A stretch of DNA of 64,000 bases from Hemerocallis citrina (GCA_017893485.1 CM030361.1:139270461-139334460); one strand, 5' to 3'; counted from the first letter of the stretch, positions 23,442-37,230 are shown. Numbers and translations: made by a program. Notes: generated from the sequence alone by a model not told the origin.

Positions 23442-24031
23442 GTGACTAAAGCACATGAAAGAATAAGTCGATATAATGGACACCCAACCTAGTTGATTGG
23501 AGATTCCAAGATCTAGGTTCAAAGGGACAACTAAATTGTAAAGACCATGTTGGATCACTGTAGGGATTTTCCCATGTCCATTCCTATGATGAAATAATGA
23601 TACCCGTATGGCTAGAGGCTAAGCTAGGCATTTAATGATACTTATGTGTCGAAAATTCGTGCAGGATAATGCGGGTTATTCTTAACTAAGATATCACCTA
23701 TGTGAGAGGGAAGAAGGGTTCCAAGGGAATAATGTAGGGCAATAATCTTGTTAAAACTCTTGCAGAACCAGGCGTATATTCATGGCCAAAACGATTATAA
23801 CAGTAAGAACTAAAATTCGTTAGGAACATTCCTGTGTGAGATATGTCATCTTTTACACAAATGACAGAAAAGTTTAAGGCCATCGCGTCTACTGTTTAGT
23901 TAGTAAAGTAAACATATTTTTATAAGGGAAGGTTCAAAGGTAACACCTTCCTATCCTATGCAGGTCACGACACTGAATTCTATTACCAAGTCTGTCATGT
24001 CTGTGGTCATCAATTTAATTCATGTGGGGAA
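23442..24031 (+). other. 3' non-coding region of the copia element
   Basis: About 590 bp between the pol stop and the 3' LTR, ending in the polypurine-like GTGGGGAA. It has the phrase TGGATCACTGTAGGGATTTTCCCATG and no reading frame of note. Confidence 0.5.
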
Positions 24032-25069
24032 TGTTAGAAAATGGTTATTTTATACACAATTTACGAACTAGTTTTTGAGCAATTTTTTGTGTAAGATCCT
24101 CTATGAATTAGTGAGTGATCTTGATGGATTTGTGTTCTCCTTCGTCAGTAGATCAAAATCATATATTTATTTGCTCAAAATGGTTATCGGGTGAATGAGA
24201 AATTGTTTCCCAAAGTGAGGCATTTTCATCTCTGAAAATGAGTTGAGGGATTTCAGTCCCACATCAGAAAAAACAAAGGAAATAGAAGAGGAAATATAAT
24301 AACCTCTTTCTTGGAATTGTAAGATAGCAAGCCAAGAGGCTCTCTCTCGCACACGCGTGGGGGGGGGGGTGCAAATCTCGGGCCGGATTACATGCGACTT
24401 GTGTGCGTCTGCACGTCTTACGGACACGAAAGCCGGACCGACGTGTACCCACCCCGTGCAGAGCCACTTCTTGCTACAATTTTTTTCCTTAATATGTAAC
24501 CGCTGAATTAAACAAAAAAACTATTTTGTCTGCCATTTATTCATGCAATGGTTTCGTCCGCCGTTACAGTACTACATTTAAACCTCTTCCTATCGTTGTA
24601 GCCGGTGCATTAAGGATTTGTCTATCATTACAGTGGATGCAGTCAATGCGTTGTCTGTCGTTACAATTCTCACCCTGGCCCTATCAATAGAGGCCCCTCT
24701 CCCCTGAATGATTACACTAGAAACTCTTCTCTTCTCGCTCTGTTCTGTGCTTCAAAGTCAGGTTCCATCCTTAGTCGTTCGGTGATAGATTTCAGACGCT
24801 GCCTAGTTCAGGAGCATGACGTGGTACCTACGTCAACTTTGCTGTCGTTGTATCCTGGGAGACAGATACACAAATTTCCTGCACCCGGAAAAGGCGAAAT
24901 CTATTTTAAGGAGATTGTGTGGTACACAAGCCTGGACAGAAACTGGTTTGGTTTTGTAATTTTCATTTTTCTTTTTAATTTTATTGGTTTTTCTTCTTCT
25001 TCTCTTCCCTTTCTGATTTTGTGCCTCGAAAATCAAACTTTGATTTTATTGTGAACAAATTATGTAACA
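24032..25069 (+). repeat. 3' LTR of the copia element
   Basis: Direct repeat of 18407-19409, slightly longer and with a G run at 24359-24370. It ends TTATGTAACA, like the 5' LTR. Confidence 0.85.
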
Positions 25070-25258
25070 CTATGTACATTTGTAAGATCTATTTACTCTC
25101 CACTTTCATTTTTCAAAGAGTTCCGCTGTTCAGAATTAACTTATAAGGTGAAAATATGGTTCCTTTGTATTCAACAACTTTTAAACATTTTCTTGACCGT
25201 CAACATATAATCCCATTATGAATGTGCAGGTGTGCATTAATTTTGTATATTTGTTTCC
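25070..25258. other. Short flank between the copia and hAT elements
   Basis: AT-rich sequence with no recognised feature. Its right end (CCTTTAGC, 25259-25266) is one copy of the hAT target-site duplication. Confidence 0.4.
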
Positions 25259-25363
25259 CTTTAGCTAGGGGTGGCGTTCGGGTCGACCGGACTGGATCGG
25301 GTCGGACCCGCACGAGTCGAACCCCAGTCAGGGCGGGTTCGGATCGGGTCGAGGGCTTAACCG

Positions 25364-28300
25364 TGTAACACTCCAGAATTTTAAATAATATATTTTTAAT
25401 TAATAAATAATTTTTAAATCAATTTATTTAATTATTTTGGTTTTTTTTGTAAAATTGACATTTTCACATGTGCAAAACACGTGCAAAAATTTTTTAGGTG
25501 CAAATTTCCACTTTTAAATTTCTTAATAAATTATCCTATTTATAATTGAGTATATTATAAATTTTGGAATTTTTCTGAATAAAGAAACTATTTTTGTAAA
25601 TACTTTGAAAGCAAAGGGTTTTGTGCAAAATGTCGTTTGGAGGTAAATTCGAATTTCGAATTTGGTTGAGCGGTTTTAGTAGGCTAGTTTTGATAGGAGA
25701 GAGATTGGGGGGAGAGATTTTATCCCTTTAATTTAATTTGATTTTTTTTATTGAGGATACATATATTTACGCAATTTTGGGATTGTTGGGGACTTTATTG
25801 CAAATATTTTTCTTAGGTGATAAAAAATTTAGAAAATTTATTTGGAAAATCTAATATTATTAGTAAATAGTAATTCTAAATTTTCTGGATTCTCATGAAT
25901 AATTTATGGCATATCTGCAAATATTTCAAAGTGAAGGGCTTTTTTGTAAAATTGCCACTCAGAGGCAAATTTTGAATTTTGAAACCCCTTGGCTGCATGT
26001 GGGCCAGAAAATTCAGAGTGATTAGGGGGTTATATTTATTTTATTTTATTTGTTTGGTTTAACTAACTAAATTGGAAAGATTTATACATGTAAAAATATA
26101 TATTTAAGGAACTTTTTTGTAAAATCTTCGTATAAACCCTAGAAAGGAATCCCGGCCTATATTAACAGCAGCAGCAGCCGCCCTCCTATGTGGTGAACAA
26201 AAATTTATTCTTTTTATTATTTCTTGGAGTTTTGGAGGCTTGGATCTCTCAATTTTTTGCAAGGTGGAGGAGGAGCTTTTGTTTTCTTATTATTAATATC
26301 TTTCAATTTATCTTTTTTGAGGTGGGTAATCTTCCAACTCTCTTGATGTTTTTTTTTTATTTATCTCTCATGAATTGTTAATATGATAAAAAATCAAATC
26401 TTAATCGCATGATACTCTTATTTTGATTCTCTTTTGAATGATGAATATTTGATGCATGAAATATCTTATTTTATTTGAACCCATGTATTATTGTGGATGA
26501 TTAGAGTTTTCATATGATCTAAATAATTCATGTTGATCTAAAATAGGTTGCTCTTGAACAGTGAAAATCTTCGATGTATGAAAGATCCAATTTTTATTTG
26601 TAGAACTAGATCTATTAAACCTATATGTTATTGTAGTTGTGTAGATCTATATGCATGATTAATGAACCTATTTTGAATAATTAAAAGATGAAAGTTTTGT
26701 GAGTTATTCGTTTTTTTGAGACAAATTCATGATGAATTGAAAATTGAGTTTTATATGCAAATACATGTCAAAATAATCAAAGAAATTATGCAAGAAGTGG
26801 TGAAGGACCTAGGGTTGGGTTTCGGGGCTTTAACTTAGACCTAGGGTTGGCTCGGCCTGAGGTTGAACTGCAACCGAGGGTTGCACAGTGCCAACCCGAG
26901 CACTGTGCAAACCCGGCTGCTGTTGGCTCTCGGGTTTGGAGTGTTTGGGCACGGATTTCGAGGAGTTTTATGTGTAGGGCTTGTGTTCTATGGCGGGGAA
27001 ACCCTAGTATACATATAGAAGTGTATATGTATGTATTTAATCTAATATTTATGTGAGATTCGAAGGAGTTTTGGTTGAGTTTCGAAATTATTAAAATTCA
27101 GATTTTTTACAAAATCCAGTTTCAATTTATTAATGATTTGGGGCTTCTATTTTTGTGCGAATATATTAACAGTTTGCCAAAAAATTCTATAATCATGGAG
27201 TGAATATAAACTCAATTTTCCAGATTTTTATATTCATTTTTGAATGGGCTGCTCTTAAAGATAAGAAGGTGTAACTTTCAGATTTTGGATAAAAGATAGT
27301 TTTCAGAATTTGTTGAATTTAAACCCTTTAAATTAATTTATTTGAGTCCATATCTTTGTGGCGAGTTCTTTGACATGTGCTGGATTTAAATTAATTTTCC
27401 CATAATTTAATATTCATTTTTGAATGGACTGTTCTTAAGGAGAAGAAGATACAATTTTCAGATTTTTAGATAACGGATAGTTTTCAGAATTTGTTGAAAT
27501 TAACCCCTTCTAATTAATTTGTTTGAGTCCAGATTTTTATGGTGAGTTCCTTGATATGTACTGGATTTAAATGAATTTTTCCAGAATTTAATATTGATTT
27601 TAGAGTGTACAGTTTTGAAAAACGAAATCATGTAAATTTCTGATTTTGGTGAAATTCTAGTTTCAATTTTTGATATATTCAAGTAATGGTTTGGGAGAAA
27701 TAAATCTATATTTTTGTAGATGCAATTCTCATTTTTTAAGGGTTATATGATTCAGTTTTGAAGGATAATTATTTCGAAATTTTAAGAGTTATTCTCAATT
27801 TTAAAGAGGGTAAATTTTAGATTTTGGAAACTGTAAAATTTCAGATTTTGGGAATGAGATCCCATATATTTAAGAGATTTGTTTCAGTTGAAATCGAATG
27901 AATTTGTAGTTGAATTATTTGAACTTTACGAATGAATGGAAAGTGAGATTCAAAATGTTGAGTTTAAAGAATTTCCGTAAGTTGAATTTGTTTTCCATAT
28001 TTGAAAGGATATTTTGTATTATTGAACCAAGTTGGGTTTGATTTGAGATTTAGGGTTGTGTTGTGGACCCTAGAAAGTTAGTTGAGGATTTTGTGTTGTG
28101 AGCACTTGAAGTTGAGCAGGACCCAGAATTACCGGATGTGAATTAATTAATTGTGGAACTTGGCCAGGATGGGTTAGTGTTCCTAGTTTTGTGAGTTTAA
28201 GTCCAGTAGGGTGGAGCTAGCTTTAGGTGGCTCAGGTTACTTATATGTATGCATAAGGACATGCACTAGGCGGTGACATGATGAAATGGGAGCAAAACGT

Positions 28301-29183
28301 GAGTATGAGGGCCTCATGATGATCTGCGGTGTGAGATAGTCCCGGAATTATCAAGGTGTGAGTGAAACAGTCTCCGGAATTACCTGCGGTATGGGACTGA
28401 TCTTCGGAATTATCGGGATCGAGGCGACGCTCATTGGACGTCTGCGTATGGTGAGGCGCTATTGCTTGCAGTGTGGGGTATTCTCGAAAATTCCCAGGTG
28501 TGAGTGAAATAGTTTTTGGAATAATCTGTGGATAGAGATTGACCTCTGCTATCGGGGCATGGGCTAGGTATATGTAGAATGTCTGAATCTCGTAGTAGTC
28601 ATAATAGTAGGTTGCATAATGAGAGATTGAGCCCTATAAAGTGGAGAATGATAAGGGCTTGCACTGGACCTTTGTAGAATGTGATGCATAGAATCTGACA
28701 AGTATGCATTATAAATCATCGTGTGCATTGTGTTTTCTTGAACATTGTTTTAATGCATTTCTCTTTTGTTTTTGACACACTTACTTAGTATAGTTTCACT
28801 TGTTTCATTGAATCTTTTATCGTTATTTCATTTCATGTTATATGACAAGTTTTTGATTGTAAGACTTTGGAAGGTTGCTATTACTATAGTATTGCATCAG
28901 TTGCCTTCAACTGACGTCCTCACTCTTCAGTTATTTTGCAGGATTTGTAAGTGAGTTGCCCAAGTGGAAGCTTAAGGTTGAGATGATTAAAGTTAGTGTT
29001 GGGTTGTGTTGTAATAAATGTATTTAATTTTTCTACTGTGCAAAATGTAAGAAAGAACAGATGTAATAGAAAGTTTTAATTTTCTCTGTATTTGGTACTG
29101 TGTTTATAATTGTAATTGAAGTTGATTCTAAAAATTGTGCCACCTATTTCTAATTTTATTTATTCTAAATTCGGGGCGCTAGA
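25364..29183 (+). mobile_element. Solo LTR (3.8 kb) of a gypsy-type element
   Basis: Starts TGTAACACTCCAG and ends GGGGCGCTAGA (a decayed GGGGCGTTACA), with the exact 5-bp duplication AACCG at 25359-25363 and 29184-29188. There is no PBS, PPT or coding domain, so it is a solo LTR. A promoter-like CCTATATTAACAGCAGCAGC lies near 26155, and an AATAAATG signal near 29012. Internal repeats of about 177 bp occur at about 27200-27660 (TTCATTTTTGAATGG near 27233 and 27411). Confidence 0.85.
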
Positions 29184-29188
29184 AACCG

Positions 29189-29645
<457 letters not shown>

Positions 29646-29778
29646 ACATAATTGTAATAAGAGTGAAAAAGTAAAAGTGTGAAAGAAAATTGTATATATT
29701 ATTCATTTCAACTTCTATGATTTTTAAAATTTTTTTTACATACAATTTGCTAGCTAGATGTTGTTGGTCTTCAATTTG

Positions 29779-32030
29779 CTATTGTTGTTGTTGTTCTTCC
29801 GGCGAGTTACTTCCACTTGTTGACGTGTCGACCCCGATTTCTTGAATCCTATATTCAGCCTTCATCCAATCTTCCGTGCACACGAGCATCTCCAGCGACT
29901 GGGGCTTCAAGCGATTTCTGTAATCTGTTAGAACCCTGCCACTTGTAGAAAATGCACTTTTTGAAGTAACTGTAGAGACATGATGAGTTAGTAGAACTTT
30001 AGCCATATATTTAAGAATATTATAAACATGTTCATATTCTTCCCACCATTGTAGCATATTAATCTTAGTATTAAAACTTGCACTATCTTATTGATTATAC
30101 TAATTTAATTCATTCGGTTGATTAGTCTTAGGTTTTTTGATTGCATTTGAGCAAGAAAATTAAAAGTGGCATCGTCTAATTTGTTCTTACCCTTACCTCT
30201 AGAAGTAGAAGAAGAAGAAGTAACTTTTTTTTTTGATGGAAACGGATAGAGTCTTTCGACTCCAGCCACACCAAAAGATCATATATTAGCATAATAAAAT
30301 GTACAGATAAGAGTTTTACAAGGGGTAAAACCAGGGCTAGAAAGCAAATAAAAAATGAATACAACAGCAAATAAAAGCAATAATCCAACTCCTAACAATC
30401 GAACTGAGCCGAGAGAACTACAGGAGTGAGGCACCAGGGTAGCCAATCGAGGCATGAGGCAGCGGCCGACAGAGGAGGCGCCACTACAGATGCTCCAAAA
30501 GCTGGGAACCACGATCTGACAGGAGGGAGATGGGTCTCGATGCCCAAGAGTTGAGCTGCTAACCCACTAAAAAGAACCGGAGATGAAAGCTCAACACTAG
30601 CACCACCAATCTCCAGGACAGGAAGATGCGAGAATAGCACCATAATCAGAAGTAGAAAGCAAAGTAAATAAATAAACACACACAAGCAACCAGTAAGCAC
30701 AGAGACAAGAGTCCACAAAAAAAGAGAAGCTAAGTGCTCTAATATGCACCACAACAAAGTGCAAATACAAGAGGATGAGTCTAAGTGAAAGGGAAAAGGG
30801 GGGCCAACATCAAAACTTCCAATTCTAAAGGCCCAGGGATAAAAAAGGCAAGCCGAGCAACATATAAAAAGAGGCTAGAGTAAAATTATAAAGCCGCCAA
30901 TCCCGCAACATACCGGAAAACAACCAACTGCGGGAAAATTAAAATCCCAGAAGAGAGACAATGGAACAAGAGCTCAACGAAAGAATGAACTCGCTGATAT
31001 AACAAACGAAGCCACTGAAGATAAACCATCAGCATAGCCTCAACGAGTCAAGAACCCCAAGAAGAAGAAGTAACTATACTAGTGTATTACTAGATACAAA
31101 AGTTCTATTATAATAATCATACAAGTTATTCAATGTCTATTTAAAACTAGCTAAAAATTCATCGCAATCAATTTCAGATTCATCTCTAAGTAAAGTAAAA
31201 TACATTTCAATCAAACTTCTCGTACCCGCTAATTTGATACGAGGATCCATAACTGTAGTAATACAATATAACATAGGAGGAAGACTAAAATACTTCAAAA
31301 TTTTAGTGTATGCGGGTTTAACAATATGACCACTGTAAATGTCATCAATCATTTCTTGAAAAATTTGCATCATAGTAATTACTAAAATACAAATACTACT
31401 AGAAATAGAATCATAAGATTTTGAAAATTTCCAAGTTGCGGTTTTAAATGGTTCTAAAAATTGTTTCAAAGATTCTGCATAATATCATGATTGTTCATTC
31501 ATTTGAAAATTTTTCATATTTTTTGCAAGACAAAAGTCATTTATACAAACTTTATATTGAGTAACAACATTTAATAAATTAAATGTAGAGTTCCATCGGT
31601 GTTTAATATCCTTATGATTTTTTTAAAAAATGTACACCTTTAAGCTTACACCATTCTTTAAATTGTAGAAGCATAGGGATACTTAAAGTAATAAAATGTA
31701 CATAATTTCTAATGTTATGCACAAATGATTCGGCTATTTTTAATGCATCTTGAACACATAAATTTATAATATGACATGCACATCTAACATGTTAATTTCT
31801 AAAAATGAAGAAGCTAACTGCGTTTTTAATGTACTAATCGAAACATTGTTGATAGATACATTATCAAAATTAATACAATTTTTTTTTATCACTTATATGA
31901 AAGATATCGCAAACTTGTAAAATATGATGTGCAATTACTAAACCACTATGGGGATACGGCAAAGCCACAAGTGATATGATCATCTTTTGAATCATTCAAT
32001 CACTATTGATCCAATGATAAGTTATGCCCA
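29779..32030 (-). pseudogene. hAT transposase remnant, N-terminus missing
   Basis: Read on the minus strand: PYPHSGLVIAHHILQVCDIF and SINNVSISTLKTQL (31990-31780); ACHILNLCVQDALKIAESF (about 31770); the conserved RWNSTFNLLNVV (about 31600); LEPFKTATWKFS and LPPMLYCITTVMDPRIKLAG (31469-31200); and the C-terminal dimerisation domain VSTVTSKSAFSTSGRVLTDY with LVCTEDWMKAEYR (30030-29840). These are RICESLEEPER-like hAT family hallmarks. Stops and frameshifts are present (for example TGA near 31995). A retroposon splits the frame at 30226-31060. The BED-finger N-terminus is absent, cut off where the Tat remnant begins near 32030. Confidence 0.85.
30226..31060 (-). mobile_element. Poly(A) retroposon (LINE fragment or SINE-like)
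   Basis: Flanked by the 15-bp direct repeat GAAGAAGAAGTAACT at 30211-30225 and 31061-31075. It ends in a T run on the plus strand (a poly(A) tail on the minus strand) at 30226-30234. These are the marks of target-primed reverse transcription. The 835 bp contain no RT domain; the tail side reads GTGTGGCTGGAGTCGAAAGA. It is most likely a 5'-truncated LINE or a processed transcript. Confidence 0.75.
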
Positions 32031-32033
32031 TCA

Positions 32034-32290
32034 TTGGAATATCGTTACAACCTTGAGTTGCCTCGACCGACTTCCTGGGCGCAAACGGAATGTTCGGTGC
32101 CAACTCCCTCCTCGGGTCGCCTCTACAAACTTGTCGGGCTCAAACGACTAGTTCGGTATCCATCTCTCTTACCGGGTCACCTCTACAAACCTACCGGGCT
32201 CAAACAGCAAGTTCGGTACCCGACTCCCTCGAGTCACTTCTATATACTTGCTTGGTTCAAACAACAAAGTTAGAGTCCAACTATCCTTTA
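32034..32290 (+). repeat. About 66-bp tandem repeats in the Tat 3' region
   Basis: Three to four copies of a unit with GGGCTCAAACGACTAGTTCGGT and CACCTCTACAAACCT words. A shorter CTCCCCTGGGACAAAG repeat lies at about 32410-32520. Open frames across this stretch reflect the repeat periodicity, not a gene. Confidence 0.7.
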
Positions 32291-33837
32291 GAGCTGCATC
32301 ATCAACTCACAAGACCAAATCCAGGAGGGGGCAACACAAAGAGAGTACGAGTCAAAACTAGAATACTTGGGAAATCCTTATCAACCATCCAGTACGGGGA
32401 CAAGCTCCCCGGTGACAAAGTTCCTCTTCTTAGCTCCCTGGGAGCGAAGCTCCTCTTCATAGCTCCCCTGGGACAAAGCTCCCCTGGGACAAAGCTCCTC
32501 TTCATAGCTTTCCCGTGGCAAAGTCCTGTTTGTAGCTTATATTCTCAACTCCCCGAAGGCAGAGACGGTCTGGGCCAGTTTTGACCCCCAAGACGTATGA
32601 TTCCTCGATCGACTTCTGAACAAGACTTGTAGATTTGCGAGACCTCTTCGAAACGAATGGTTATACGACCCAATCAGATCTCTGTAGCACCGGAAATGTC
32701 TGTTTTACTACAGAGCTCCTCTTTTTAACTCTCTGAAGGTGGAGACTTTGTGAGCCGATTTTGACCATAAAAACGGATGATTCTTTAAACAAGCTCTAAA
32801 CAGAAGTTGTAAATCGTAGAGTCCTCTTAGAAAATAGTTTTAATATGCCTCGATCGGACCTCGGTAGCACCGAAAAATTTGTTAAATGCAACCACCTAGG
32901 AAAAAAAGGTCAAAAAAATCAAAGAGTCAAAAAGTCAATGTTGACCAAGTCAGAGTTGACCCGGTCAACGATGACGTGTCGCGGCCAGATTCCACCACGT
33001 GGCACTGTACCCGGTCCCAAACCGGGTAAACACCAAATTGGTTAGGTTACTGGCTTCAAGGAATTTTGACCGTTAGATCTTCTCAAAATCCTCGCTCTTC
33101 TCGATCGACGATCCAGATTAATTCAGAAAATTCCCAAAAATTCAGAAAACTCACAAAAAAATCCAAAAAATTGTAAAAATAATTTTAGATACTTTATAAA
33201 GTTAGAAAAACTTCATTACACCTCGAGCAACAGATTCAAATGTCCCCGATGACTCTGATATGTTCTGTAAACCATTAAACACAGGTAGAATACTCCTTAA
33301 AGGATGTGAAACTCAGTCTTTGGGAGTGGGGGGCATGTGATATGGGTAAAAAAGAGAACAAAATTGGGACCATCCAAATCGGGCACGGATCTCAAAGCTC
33401 TCAGGGGTAAAATGGTAATTTCAGCAAATACAGGCCCGATGGGATGAGCTAGGCCGTTTTCATGCCTATTGACCCAACCCAACCTGTAATAGGGACTGTT
33501 ACAATAACCCTATCATAAAGGATTCCAGATTCATCGAACCCAGTTTAAACTCCCTATTTCTAGGGGGTAACTGATGCTATCCGTCCACTCATAAGAGAAA
33601 GTTTGAAAGCTCTATTTCTTCGTCCAGAGAGAACCCAGACTAGATCTCTTCATGTGAAAGGGATAACCGACTCTATCCAAACACCGAGAAGTAGAGATTG
33701 ATGAATATCTTGAAACTGGCACCCTCAGCGACTATATATACCTCAAGACCTCCTCAGAAACTAGGTAACTAACAACTCCACTCTCAAAATCCACCAAAAC
33801 TTCATGTTTCTGACATGGGTGTCAGAGGGTCTGTTGC

Positions 33838-36750
33838 TGTAACGCTCCGAATTCCAAAATACACTGAATTCGAGATTCCACAGGATCTTTACACTTCTTT
33901 CGTACAATTTTACAAGGAATTTAAAACTTTTCACTTTACATCAGAGTTATATGGAATCTTTACACTTTACATTTCACAGCGGAAGCAAATTATAACATTA
34001 TTATATAAAAGTACAACAATATTTGAATAATCTCTAAGCATCAGTTCTCCTTTAATCTTTATCAGACCATTTTTCCTACATAAAAAACTGTGGGTACATC
34101 AGTTTATTCAACCGACGGAAATTATACATGGCCATCCTCTCTATGCAGGAAACAGTATAACGATTCTCATTTCTTAACAAAATCACAAACTTGTCACAAA
34201 CAAAGCTAAATGGACTATCCTATTGATGTCGTGTCTTGCTGTGCACTTAGTCCTTAATGCAGTTGTTATGTTATATGACACTAATGCGTACTTGTTCGGA
34301 TTCTATGCATCCCATAGTACATAGGTCCAAGGACAAGCCCTTAATCGTACTTCATCTTATATGGTTCAATCCCTCGCCATGACTTAAACTACTACGGTAA
34401 CTACGGTAAGTATCCTAGATGTCTTATGATCTACGAGCCCATGTCCAGGCAGTCTGGAGGGGAATCCCACGCACTAACATGACGCATCAAACAGGCAGAC
34501 TATGGACAATTCAGCCTTCGCCATGGAACAATGGCATCACCCGTAGCCACCAAAACACCCCACAAGCGTCGCCACCGGGACGATAATTTCGGAGTAGTGC
34601 CCATGCCATGTCATGACGCATCAAGCAGGCAGTCTGTGGATCACTCTCACACCGCCAATCCGATGGCCCTCATACTCGTATTTTTCTCTTACTTTCATCA
34701 CATCTTTACTATGTATCTAGTTCTTAGTTTATTAGAATCATGAACAAAATCAATTCTCTAGAGTTAGTCTTTCCACTATACCGGTCTTAATTCTTGATTC
34801 AACATGACCCAAATCTTGGTCTTTCCATTTCAAACCTCATTTCAATTTATTTCTTTTCCAATGTCGATATGAGGCTTAGCTACACTCTAGTTCTCAATTT
34901 CAATTCACAATTATACTAGAATCAAGTATTTCAAACTCATAAGTTCATTTTTCATGATTACATCAGGATTTCATTGTCATGTTCATAGCATTCATAATCG
35001 TAAAACCTTTCATAATTTCAATAGAACAATTCACTTCACTTCATATACAATTTCGTGCAAGGACAAATAAAATTTACTTTTCTAAATTGTCACATCCAAT
35101 CTTCATTCATCTCTTTCAAACAGTATATACATTTATTTTTATCACAAAGCAATATTAGAATCTGAGATGTTGAAAAAGAGTCTGGACAGTCGGCTCAAAA
35201 TATAGCCAGTCGACTGTTCAGCAAAAGAAAAATATTCAAGAAAATGTTCGGAATAGTCAACTGCTACCCATGACCAGTCGGCTGTTCTGCAGTGTTTTAA
35301 ACTCTAAAATACAAATTGCGGGGCAGTCGACTGTTACTCAGACCAGTCGGCTGTTATGCAAGGTTTTAAACTCGAAAATACAAATTGCGGAGCAGTCGAT
35401 TGTTACTCAGACCAGTCGGCTGTTCTGCAGGGTTTTAAACTCGAAGGATTTTTATAATCAGGTCAGTCGACTACTACCTATATTCGGTCGACTGATCAGT
35501 ATTAAAATTTAAAGTATGGAAACGTTTCTTCTTCCCTTTCGATTAGTACACAACATTTTAGTTAAACTACAATATGTTCATTTATCAACACGAACATGCA
35601 ACTTTATTTGACTACCATCACCACAAGCATGGTTTGCTAATTAATGTAGGGATTCTTACGACTAGTATTTTCCACATAACCACGACTCCAAAGAAAACGT
35701 ATTTTCCCATAATCATCATTTTTTTCTACAGAGATAAACATTTATCCCAATTCAGTATGCTAGATTAAAAATAACATGACATTAATTATACCACTTCATT
35801 AAGTTCCCCTATTCATTTCATACAATTATACTTGTGTTCCATTTTCATTTTAATCATAATATTAACGAGGAGCAATATAATGGCATTCATTTATTCTTGC
35901 ATAATTAGCACAAAACCTAGCATGGTCTCTAATTTAGAAGTCATGAGAAACACCCACCTTGAAACAAAGAGATAGAGTTTCCTAGATTGCGATGCACGCC
36001 TCCTCCTCCTTGCTCCTTGCCAAAACCGAAGCTTCAAGTTGGGGTTGAATAGCCGGCCTCCAAGGGAACACTCACACTAGAAGCTACTCAATCTTTTTCT
36101 TCCCAAATTTCTCAATCTTTTCTCACTCTAATCTTTTCTCTCTTTAACAAATTTTCTATTGTACTAAGATGAGAAGAAGCTACGGGGTATTTATACATAA
36201 TTTTGAAGTAGATTGGAGGTCTAGGATTCAATGGATGGTTATAGAATGGAGGGTTAGGATGAGAGTAGGAGTTATAGTAACTACCCATACACTAGGTAAC
36301 CACCCATGTACACAAACCACTCCTATGCACAATCCGGCCCTACTTTGTGTGCAATGCACACTACGTGTTCCGCACGTGCCACCTAGTACCCTTAATTAAA
36401 AGTTTGTACAATTTTAATAAATTAAATTGTTCACATTTTGTCTCTTCATGACAAGTATGGCCATTTAATTAATTTATTAAATTGGTGGGCTTCATAAGTA
36501 GTGGGCTTAGGTTGTGGGCCAAACAAAAAAATAGTAATAAATTAAAGTGGGCTAAAACAATTAATTAGTGTTTTAGGCTTTTTTAGAAAATTAAGATTTT
36601 TAGGAAAATAAAGGAAAGGAAAAATAATTGTTCATACTATCAAAAGAGATTTTGTATATAAAAATAAATAAATAATATACATATGAAATTTTCACGTGCA
36701 CAACACGTGAAAGTTAATATTTTATTAAAAAGGAAATTTAGGGTATTACA
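33838..36750 (-). mobile_element. Solo LTR (2.9 kb) inside the Tat LTR
   Basis: On the minus strand it starts TGTAATACCCTAAATTTCC and ends CGGAGCGTTACA, the same end pattern as the solo LTR at 53697-62758. TATAAATA followed by CCCCG lies on the minus strand at 36188-36195, comparable to TATAAATACCCC at 54470. The flanking pentamers GTTGC (33833-33837) and GTCAC (36751-36755) agree at three of five bases, the mismatches being transitions. It interrupts a Tat LTR whose two halves rejoin in sense (GGGTCTGTTGC/CAGGGCC). Confidence 0.75.
35190..35500. repeat. About 63-bp tandem repeats with CAGTCGACTG palindromes
   Basis: Units with CCAGTCGGCTGTTCTGCAG and GGTTTTAAACTCGAAAATAC recur near 35273, 35340 and 35406, inside the solo LTR. 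The CAGTCGACTG core is palindromic. Confidence 0.75.
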
Positions 36751-36796
36751 GTCACCAGGGCCACCCCCAGTGTTTCAGATTTGTCTTACAGGTCCA

Positions 36797-37225
36797 TCAG
36801 TGCGACAGCAGCCGTTCTCAGTGATCAAATATTGGAGTCAATAGTAGCCTTTTGGCAGTTAAAATTGACGAATAGCGAATGTTCGATCTACACTATTTTT
36901 ATTTTAAAGAATTCACGTATCTTTTTGCTCCCACACAAAAATAAGCAGCAATTAGTGTATGTAAAAAAACAATTTCCAGTGTTTTATTAGTGTATGTAAA
37001 ATAATACAAAATCATCTAGGAGGTCAGGTATATGTTAAAAAAGAAAATCTAAAAAATAATAGGAGGGTTGAGAGAGGAAAAGTGAAAAACCAACAAAAAA
37101 ATATGATACAAAAAATTAGAACTACAACAAAATCAAGACAATAGGAGGGTTGTGAAATTTTGATGTCGTACTTCGCAGATAATCATATATAGAAATGAGA
37201 GAGAAAATAATAGTAGAAGTAGACG
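36797..37225. other. Spacer between the Tat remnant and the gypsy element
   Basis: AT-rich, presumably remaining hAT sequence. ACAATAGGAGGGTTG and AATAATAGGAGGGTTG occur twice (37138 and 37057). No coding signature; the expected hAT N-terminus was not found here. Confidence 0.35.
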
Positions 37226-37230
37226 TAGTC

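Larger units (their letters stand above)
18407..25069 (+). mobile_element. Degenerate Ty1/copia LTR retrotransposon
   Basis: Two LTRs of about 1.0 kb (18407-19409 and 24032-25069), TGTTAG...GTAACA, flank a decayed gag-pol in the copia order gag, protease, integrase, RT, RNase H. GTGGGGAA just before the 3' LTR is the polypurine tract. No clear tRNA-Met primer site follows the 5' LTR. The flanking pentamers (TACTG and CTATG) do not match, so the ends may be altered or the copy may be recombinant. Confidence 0.88.
32030..36796 (+). mobile_element. 5'-truncated Tat-type gypsy element (3' region and 3' LTR)
   Basis: Plus-strand 3' part of a Tat/Ogre-like element: tandem-repeat 3' region (32030-33315), polypurine tract GGGAGTGGGGGG (33323-33333) and LTR 33338-36796 starting TGATATGGGTAAAA and ending CTTACAGGTCCA. 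The LTR start and PPT match the minus-strand LTRs at 50674-51136 and 48733-49056. A solo LTR is inserted at 33838-36750; without it this LTR is about 546 bp. No gag, pol or 5' LTR remains, and no TSD was found. Confidence 0.75.

Noticed and set aside
32090..32584. A 164-codon frame on the plus strand
   Set aside because: Spans 66-bp and 16-bp tandem repeats in a Tat 3' region; no domain, and the sequence is periodic.
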